This document shows, piece after piece, positions 57,315 through 64,000 of a stretch of 64,000 bases of DNA (position 1 is the stretch's first letter; each line of letters begins with the position of its first letter). This DNA comes from Dastarcus helophoroides (Eukaryota > Arthropoda > Insecta > Coleoptera > Bothrideridae). The stretch lies in contig CM053328.1 of the NCBI GenBank assembly GCA_028583605.1, positions 32,285,578-32,349,577 on the forward strand, written 5' to 3'. The position numbers and the translations under genes were made by a program. The notes beneath the pieces were generated by a model. It was not told the DNA's origin. It did no database searches and worked only from the letters and a program-made list of their open reading frames with translations.

Positions 57315-59830
57315 CTAGTATAAGGCTACCCAAATTTAAAAGCTTTTCTCGAAATTTGGTTTTTTCTCTCAAAATCAATTTAGTTTTATTAATTTTGAAT
57401 TTTGTTTTGTTCTGGGTGTGTTGGTTTCGACATTTTTTCAAAAATTTAAGTTGAGATTCGAAAGTTTTAAAAAAAAATTCAGGATGGATCTACTTTTTTC
57501 AAAACTTCGGCCATTTTCCAAAATTTTGATTTACTTTTTCAAAATTTCGACTTTGAAAATTTTTTTAATTTTTTAATTTCAACTATATTTTGAGTAATTT
57601 CGAAGTTTTTTGAATATCTCCGCTTTTTTTTTGAAAATAGAGACTTCAAAATGTCGACCTTTTTAAAACTGTGACTTTCAAAATAGCGACTTTCAAAATT
57701 CAACATTTTCAATCATTGATTTTTTTAAATCTCTATCTTTATTTGAAAATTTGGATCTTTTATGACTTTTGTGACTTTATTAAAAGTTTTTATTTTTTAA
57801 AAATGTTGCTTTTTAGGAGTTTCGATTTTTTAAATTTTGAGATTCTTTAATTATTTCGAATTTTTTGAAAATCTTGTATTTTTGTCAAAATATAACATTT
57901 ACAATACCTCGAATCCTTCTCAATTGTTACATTTTTTAAATTTTGAGTTTTTTCTTCAAGATTATTATTTTAAGAACAAATGGGAAGATTTCAAAAAAAG
58001 ACGATTTTTGAATAAAAATCCCAAAAAGTAGAATTTTGAGAATACAACCGAATTTTAGGAAAAACTCTTATTTGAAGTGAAAAGAACAAAACTTCTAGAA
58101 AAAGATGAATTTCGAAGAAAAAGTTGGAGGAAGTAGGAACATTAGGAATTCGGTCAAAATTTCTGAAAATTCAGATCTAAGATCTAAACTATTCGAAAAT
58201 TCAGATGTAAGATCTAAACTTTTAGAAAAATACCTAAAATAATGGAATTTTGAAGAAAAAACGAAATTTCCAAAAAAAAACAGTCGAAATTTGAGCGTCG
58301 AATATTAGAATAAAAGAAGAAAGTTAATTTTGAAAAGAAGTCAAATTTTGGAATAAAATACAAAATTGAGAAAAAAACGAATTTTGAAAAAATAGTCGAA
58401 AATTTCAAAAAGGACGTATTTAGAGTAAAAAGACGAAACTTCGAAAATACAACAAAAATGTTCACAGAAAAATTTAAATTTTGGAATAATAGACAAATTT
58501 TAAAATAGTTGTCAATAAAAAACATGACTTTGAACAAAATAATTGAAATTTTGAAAAAAAAAAGATTAACTTCGTAGAAAAAATTAAGATTTCTAGGACC
58601 ATAATGAATATGAGGTTGACATAAAAGTCGAAATTTCCAAAAGATGATTTACGAGAAAAATATCGACATTTCGACAAAAAGACGAACGTCAAGGAACAAA
58701 TATAAATTTCCAAAAACAAGACAAATGTTGAAAAGAAATTTCGATAAAAAGATCGAAATTTCGAAAAAAATAAATACAAATTTTGAGATAATTGACATTT
58801 CCAACTAATTATCAACAAATTTTGAAGAAAAAGTCGATTTTTCCAGAAATATCAAATACTGAATTTTGAGATAAACATAAAAATTTCGAAAAAAAGTCAA
58901 ATTTTATGCAAACAATAAAAATATCTTAAAGTTCTGGTTCTAGTAGGTAGAAAATTTCAGAAAGGATTCAGTGTCAAAAAAATAACGTTTCGAAAAAGAC
59001 ATAATTTTGAGAAAAGCCTTGAAGTTGAGAAATGAAATTTTAAAATAATAGTCACATTTGAGAATAGTTGTCTATGAAAAAGATGAACTTTGAATTAAAT
59101 TTTGAAAAAAAAGATTAACTTTGTAGAAGAAGTTGAATTTTAAGAAATTAATTTCAATTTCAATTTTCAATTCAAAACTAGTTGAAATTCAAGATATCTC
59201 AGATTTAAATTTTGAGAAAAAAAAATGGACAAATTGTAAGAAAAACTCTAAATTTTTTGGTTGAATATTCATCTTCTCTTGATTGCTTAAGTCAGAGGGA
59301 GTCAAGTGCCCTACCATGACGTTAGAAAATGTCCAATATTGAAATAAATGTTAACATTTTGAGAAACTAGTTGAAATGTTCAGAAAACTGGATTTAAAAA
59401 CATCTTGAAAACGTTAAAACTTCCAAACAAAATTTGCTAGGCTTTTTGTCTTTTTATAAAAATTCGTTCATTCATTTTTCAAAGTTTTTCCCGTTTTATC
59501 AAAAGATCTAAAAAATTTTGAGAAAAATGCAAATTTTCTTAATTTTCAGAAATGAGGATTTTAAAAAAGCGAAAATTTTCACAATAGGTCGAATTTTGAA
59601 AAATAAAAATTTTGAAGAAAAATACAAATTTGATATAAAAATCCGAAATTTTAAAGAGATCAGATCTTGACAAGAATGAAGTCAAATTTTAATAATAAAT
59701 TCGAAATTTTAAAAGGCAAATGTTGCAAAAAAAGTACTATGTTGAAGAAAAAATGGTACCCATTTAGTTCAATATAAATTTTCGATGGAATACTTTAACC
59801 AAGGAGAATAAACGTCCCACCCAGCGCTTC
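57315..59830. repeat. A/T-rich satellite, both orientations; dispersed unit copy III at right
   Basis: 57330-57840 reads in the inverted orientation and 57960-59760 in the main one, with a switch near 57900. The stretch 59255-59400 (TTCTCTTGATTGCTTAAGTC, GAAAATGTCCAATATTGAAA) matches 26250-26410. The right end has TAAACGTCCCACCCAG, like the ends of copies I and II. Confidence 0.55.
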
Positions 59831-60528
59831 AATCATTAAGTACCCATCGAAAAATATTGAAAATATAGCGAAATATGCGTCATCATTAAATTATAGGTGA
59901 AAAATCGGTGAAAAAGGATTAAATATGCATTGGTTTATGCAAATATGTAAATGCATATAATACGGTCTCTAGTTCGGAATATTACATAATTTCTCCTCTA
60001 AAAGTAATCTACAAGTAGACAAATTTCGAGAAAGTAGGTCGATTCAGCATCGCGGAGATTGAAATTAAATTTAAGTGAACGCAAGTTTTTTACTGTAACC
60101 TATTTCCGTAAGATAAAGTTTTTAAATATTACAGCTTGTTATTTCAGATATTTCAGAGCAAAATGGAGTATATCATTAAATATATTCTAGAATCAACAAG
60201 AACCTTTCCAGTTGTTTACTTTTTTAAATCTATACGAACTGTTTACTGCACTAAATATTTACTGAAGTTGGGAAAACTTTTACAATAGATACATACCTAA
60301 TTATATTTTTCTTACAATTTATGTTCGAGGTCCAATTAATTTGCATAATGCAGTAAAATTGATTTTACTGAAAACTCGCCTTACAAAACTGAAAAGATTT
60401 TCTCAGAAATATGAAATATTTTTCGATTGATGTTTTGCCAGCAAAAGCTAATGATCTCTTGGGGAACCACTTGCATCGGTTTTTTGCTTGTTATTTTCAA
60501 GTTGCAAATAAAAATACTTACACGTGAG
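59831..60528. other. Intergenic DNA, nothing recognised
   Basis: Ordinary A+T-rich sequence without a coding, RNA or transposon signal. Confidence 0.5.
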
Positions 60529-60818
60529 CAGTGCTGGATTTACCTATAAGCTTAACAAGCTTTTTTTAGTCAGCGATAAAATTCTTGGTATAAGGAAGAT
60601 GTGAAGAACCTTTTTTTGTCAACACAATTGAGCCTCGTGGAAACGTTAAGGAAAAGCTTGCTTTATTTAGGTAAGCAGAAATTCTTGAGGCAGTGTGACG
60701 ACCTTTTTTTTGCTGGCAAGAAAGTTCCTGGCAAAGTAACAAATTTAATATTTACTTGGCAACACTGGCTCCATATCTCAAATAGCTTAGGGCATCATTA
60801 AGTCTAAATCCTACCCTA
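60529..60818. mobile_element. hAT-like MITE (diverged)
   Basis: The left end is CAGTGCTGGATTTACCTATA. The right end, read on the minus strand, is TAGGGTAGGATTTAGACTTA followed by ATGATGCCCTAAGC. Both are variants of the hAT CAGNGCTGGATTTAGA-type terminus. The 8 bp outside (CACGTGAG left, CATATAAG right) agree at five positions, compatible with a decayed 8-bp duplication. The 66-codon ORF inside is not a transposase. Confidence 0.45.
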
Positions 60819-61216
60819 CATATAAGCAATTATTAGTGTCATCAAATATTTTTCTTGGAATTCAACTTATCAATCGTGGCCACGATGAAATGAAAAAGTT
60901 TGCTTGAAAATAATATATCGTTTTGCTAGAGTCTACTTCTTCAGTAGATATGTATCCCCATGAAAGAAAGTCTGTAAGTGATAAACCTGAGGAAATAAGT
61001 GGCCTTTTTCGAATTTTCGACTTTTTCGACAAAAGTTGGGGCTTAAAATGTCGTCAATTTTTTAATTTATCAATTATTATTATTTTTGTTTTGTTTAAAA
61101 TCTCATGTTCTCTCAAAATGGGAAAATTTCAATGTTTACAATCATCCAAACATGTTGATTTCAAACGTGAAATTTCGAAAATTTCTTGTTTTGAAAAATT
61201 TTGAATTTTTTCCCAA
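60819..61216. other. Intergenic DNA
   Basis: Ordinary sequence passing into A/T-rich phrases. It provides the target CATTTTCGAAA for the PLE-derived insertion. Confidence 0.5.
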
Positions 61217-61380
61217 CATTTTCGAAAGAAGTACAGGATATACTTCTTCCGGGATTGGACCTTGTCAAAGAACTACTAAAAGTGTTCACTTTTAGTAATT
61301 CTTTGACACGGTCCAATCCCGGAAGAAGTATATCCTGTACTGACTCTGGCTGGTGGAAGCCTTCGTTATCATTTTCGAAA
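61217..61380. mobile_element. Minimal palindromic PLE-derived insertion with 11-bp TSD
   Basis: CATTTTCGAAA flanks both sides (61217-61227 and 61370-61380). Between them lie 142 bp. 61231-61284 and 61287-61340 are near-perfect inverted copies of the PLE terminal repeat (GTACAGGATATACTTCTTCC, CCGGGATTGGACC), joined at AAAAGTG-TT-CACTTTT. The right arm continues (TGACTCTGGCTGGTGGAAGC, TTCGTTATCAT) to the PLE 3' end. No coding part. The join lies within about four bases of the predicted hammerhead cut site (GTC|GAACACTTTT) of the PLE at 50868. Confidence 0.88.
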
Positions 61381-61689
61381 AATGTCAAAAATTCAAGTGT
61401 AAGCCATAAAATCAAGCAGCGGGGAATGCATCAGTGTAGACTTAAATAGTGTCACTTTAAGAAAAAACGTAACACTGAACCTTTTCTTTTAATTTTGTTG
61501 TTATCTGGAATTTATTTTTTTTTCAAATTTGAGAGAGATCGCCAGAATGTATTACTTGTAAAGAAATTGTGTATTCAAAAAGGGTTAAAAACACTGTTCT
61601 AGAGCTTATTTAAGAACATCTTGAAAAAAGCAAGAAAGGTTGCTTCTTGCTAATTTTTTGACAAGAAATCTTGCTCTTGCTAAAAGAAC
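61381..61689. other. Intergenic DNA
   Basis: Nothing recognisable. The LINE begins somewhere after about 61690. Confidence 0.4.
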
Positions 61690-62079
61690 TCCTTGTCTTG
61701 CCTTCTTCTTGTTTCACAAATTTCCTGCCTTGCTCTTTACAACAACAATATTGCGACTATTTTCAAGGAAAAGGTTGACCTGCTAGCTTTAATGTTTACA
61801 AAAAATTCCGACCTTGATTTTCGTAACGCAAGGAGATTCTCCTCGAGCTCGACACATCGAAAGCTTTTGGCCTTGATATTGTTCTTAAGAAGTGTGCTCC
61901 AGAGTTGACTCCTGTCCTAAGCAAATTGTTCACACTTTTCTATAACAAAGGTGTATTCCCTAATATCTGGAAATCTGCTAAGTGTGCAGCCTGTCCCCAA
62001 AAAGGGAAAAAGGAATCTAGCTAATAACTATCGCCCTATATCTTTGTTACCCGTTATATCTAAAGTGATGGAAAAGGTT

Positions 62080-62365
62080 ATCAACATCGAGATTCTCGAA
62101 TATCTGGAGGAAAATAGAATCATCTCCGACAGGCAATATAGTTTCAGTCAACAACGCTCCACTGGAGATCTACTGGCCTATGTTACTCATATCTGGAAGA
62201 GGTTATCAACGTCGAGATTATCAAATATCTGGAGAAGAATAGAATCATCTCAGACAGGCAATATGGTTTCTCACAACAAACTCAAGTGGCGGAAACGTTT
62301 ATCAACATCGAGATTCTTAAATATCTGAAGAAGAATAGAATCATCTCGGACAGGCAATAAGGTTT
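62080..62365 (+). repeat. Triplicated RT segment in the LINE
   Basis: GTTATCAACATCGAGATTCT, AATATCTGGAGGAAAATAGA and CATCTCCGACAGGCAATA-type strings recur three times, about 120 bp apart. The copies differ at several sites, so the triplication is not recent. Confidence 0.9.
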
Positions 62366-62474
62366 CAGACAACAATGCTCAACTAGCGATCTACTGTAAC
62401 TTAGCTATGGAAAAACACGGTGAGGCTAGGATTGTGGCATTGGATATCTCAAAGGCCTTCGACAGACTCTGGCC

Positions 62475-63370
62475 AAATCTCTTCTCGCCAAATTAACATC
62501 CTATCTTTCTCCTGGACTCTTTCATTTGATATCCAGTTTTCTTGCTGGCAGATCTCTTCAGGTCGTCGTCGATGGCATCTCATCCTAGACATTCGCGATT
62601 AATGGGGTGCCTCGGGGGTCTGTCCTGTTTCCTACTATGTTTCTGTTACACATAAACAATCTCTTAGCTTCAATTTCCAATCCGATATACAGCTAAGCAG
62701 CTGATAGTAGCCTGTTGTCATCTTTTTTCTCCGACAAACCATTATCCGTCGCTGCTTTAGATCGACTAAGAGAACAGCAGATACAGATGGTTAATCGTGA
62801 TCTTGAAATCATTCTGGAATGGGGTAAGAAAAATCTGGTCGACTTCAACGCTTCAAAAACTCAGGCCGCCGTTTTCTCTAAGAAAACACCAAGAGATAAT
62901 TCAACAACATGCAACAAACGTCCATTAGAACGATCTCTTCTGGCCAAATTATCATCTTATGGTCTTCCTCCTGGACTCTGTCATTTGATATCCAATTTTC
63001 TTGCTGACAGATCTCTTCAGGTCGTCGTCGATGGCATCTCATCCGAGATATTTGCGATTAACGCAGGGGTGCTTCAGGGGTCTGTTCTGTCTCCTACTCT
63101 ATTTCTGTTACACATAAACGATCTCTTAGCTGCAACTTCCAATCCTATATACAACTACGCAGATGATAGTAATCTTGTGTCATCTTTTTTCTCCGACAAA
63201 CCATTATCTATTGCTGCTTCAAATCGACTAGGATAACAGCAGATACAGATGATTAATCGGGATCTCGGGATTATTCTAGAATGGGGTAAGAACAATTTGG
63301 TCGACTTCAACGCTTCAAAAACTCAGGCCGCAGTTTTCTCTAACAAAACATCAAGGGATAATGCAACAAA
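62475..63370 (+). repeat. ~457-bp tandem duplication in the LINE RT
   Basis: AGATCTCTTCAGGTCGTCGT occurs at about 62550 and 63009. TCCGACAAACCATTATC occurs at 62731 and 63193. GACTTCAACGCTTCAAAAAC occurs at 62842 and 63304. The spacing of 457-462 bp is constant, so the whole palm region was duplicated head to tail. Confidence 0.9.
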
Positions 63371-64000
63371 CATACTAATGGACGGTAAAATCCTTTCCAT
63401 GGGATCTAATCTGTCTATCCTAGGAGTGAGCACTAACTTCTTTTGGGACGATGATGTGCCAAATCCGCCTCTCAGAAGCTGGCCTTTCGTTTTAGAGCCA
63501 AAAAGTACTTAACATCTCATCAGTTACTCACACTATACAAAGCTCGAGTTAGGCCAACATTAGAATACTGTTCTCATGTTTGGAGCCCCAAAGCGCACTT
63601 TAGCTCTTTTGGATTCTATTCAAAGAAGAGCGATTCACCTAACTGATGACGAGAGTTTGACTGATTCTCTCGAAACGATAGATCACAGGCGGATGGTTGT
63701 TGATTTATCTCTTTTCTGCAAGTACTTTCATGGGAGATGCTCGCAGGAACTAATAGGATTGATCCCCTAAGGGCAAGATCTTTGAGGCATACAAGACAGC
63801 CGGAGACAGCAAATTCTTGTGCGGTCCAGCTTGAGACAGTGAGGACTTCTGTCTACGGGGACTTTATTTTATAGCACTTCCAAGCTATAGAACTCGTTAC
63901 CGAACGCAATTTCCCCCAAAAATTACAACCTATCCTTGTTTAAGAAGGCGGTTCATCGCCATCTATCCTTGTTTCCGGATCCTACTTCCTACTTGCGGTG

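Larger units (their letters stand above)
61690..64000 (+). pseudogene. CR1/jockey-like LINE, RT to 3' end, internally duplicated
   Basis: Same family as 24014-25175. It opens in the pre-RT linker (KEKVDLLALMFTKNSDLD), then CAPELTPVLSKLFTLFYNKG and a NNYRPISLLPVISKVMEKVI block. The next segment (INIEILEYLEENRIISDRQ) is present three times in a row (62080-62365). ALDISKAFDRLW follows (about 62438). The following RT stretch, SLLAKLxSYGLPPGLCH to the FNASKTQAAVFS region, is present twice (about 62475-62920 and 62935-63370). The first copy's YADD motif is spoiled (AAD after a stop), the second reads YNYADDSN (63153). The C-terminal region includes LTLYKARVRPTLEYCSHVW and TIDHRRMVVDLSLFCKYFHG. Many stops and frameshifts. 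It runs off the window before its 3' end. Confidence 0.9.

Noticed and set aside
1..64000. CRISPR arrays, operons, tRNA or rRNA genes
   Set aside because: No short palindromic repeats with unique spacers, no ribosome binding sites with gene strings, and no tRNA T-arm or rRNA core words found on either strand by eye.

Overview
The window looks like a gene-poor, strongly A+T-rich piece of an animal genome, most likely an arthropod and probably an insect. The evidence is a mauritiana-type mariner transposase, CR1/jockey-like and R1-like LINE pieces, a Ty3/gypsy remnant, a Penelope-like retroelement (PLE), long degenerate satellites, and no operon or Shine-Dalgarno organisation. I recognise no host protein-coding gene, tRNA or rRNA. 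All recognisable coding sequence belongs to mobile elements, and all of it is broken.

Layout. 1-2990: plain intergenic DNA with two long hairpins and a 15-bp triplicate. 3000-5840: degenerate A/T-rich satellite. 5847-6049: first copy of a palindromic hammerhead-bearing element ('M1'). 8396-13300: a second satellite based on GATTCTG..CCAAAAA, interrupted by two LINE 3' ends. 15536-18735: a cleaner ~218-bp tandem array with alternating A/B monomers (a dimeric higher-order repeat). 18736-22420: intergenic, with a hAT end and a CpG-dense patch. 22940-25175: a mariner (minus strand) whose 5' end abuts the 3' tail of a truncated LINE. 25200-40480: mostly satellite. It contains a recurring ~450-bp monomer (about 16 copies), a ~1.5-kb dispersed unit, a purine tract, and a higher-complexity island at 35.3-36.4 kb. 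39.8-44.9 kb: four more M1 copies, a TTAA-flanked element, and a ~535-bp tandem duplication. 45125-46680: gypsy LTR and integrase remnant. 48551-51182: a nearly complete PLE with RT, GIY-YIG and two hammerhead motifs. 51191-52134: a foldback element with ~250-285-bp inverted arms. 57054-57314: a 21-bp minisatellite. 60529-60818: a hAT-like MITE. 61228-61369: a tiny palindromic PLE-derived insertion with an 11-bp target duplication. 61690-64000: a LINE with internal tandem duplications in its RT, running off the window.

Main point of interest. Two sequence-unrelated families here are built as head-to-head palindromes around, or just beside, a type I hammerhead ribozyme with a tiny palindromic stem III. 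One is the PLE terminal repeat and its 142-bp derivative. The other is the M1 family, five copies, which would normally be filed as a DNA-transposon MITE. I propose that M1 is a hammerhead-bearing retroelement of PLE/retrozyme type. The ribozyme calls rest on core motifs and stems read by eye and were not tested with a covariance model.
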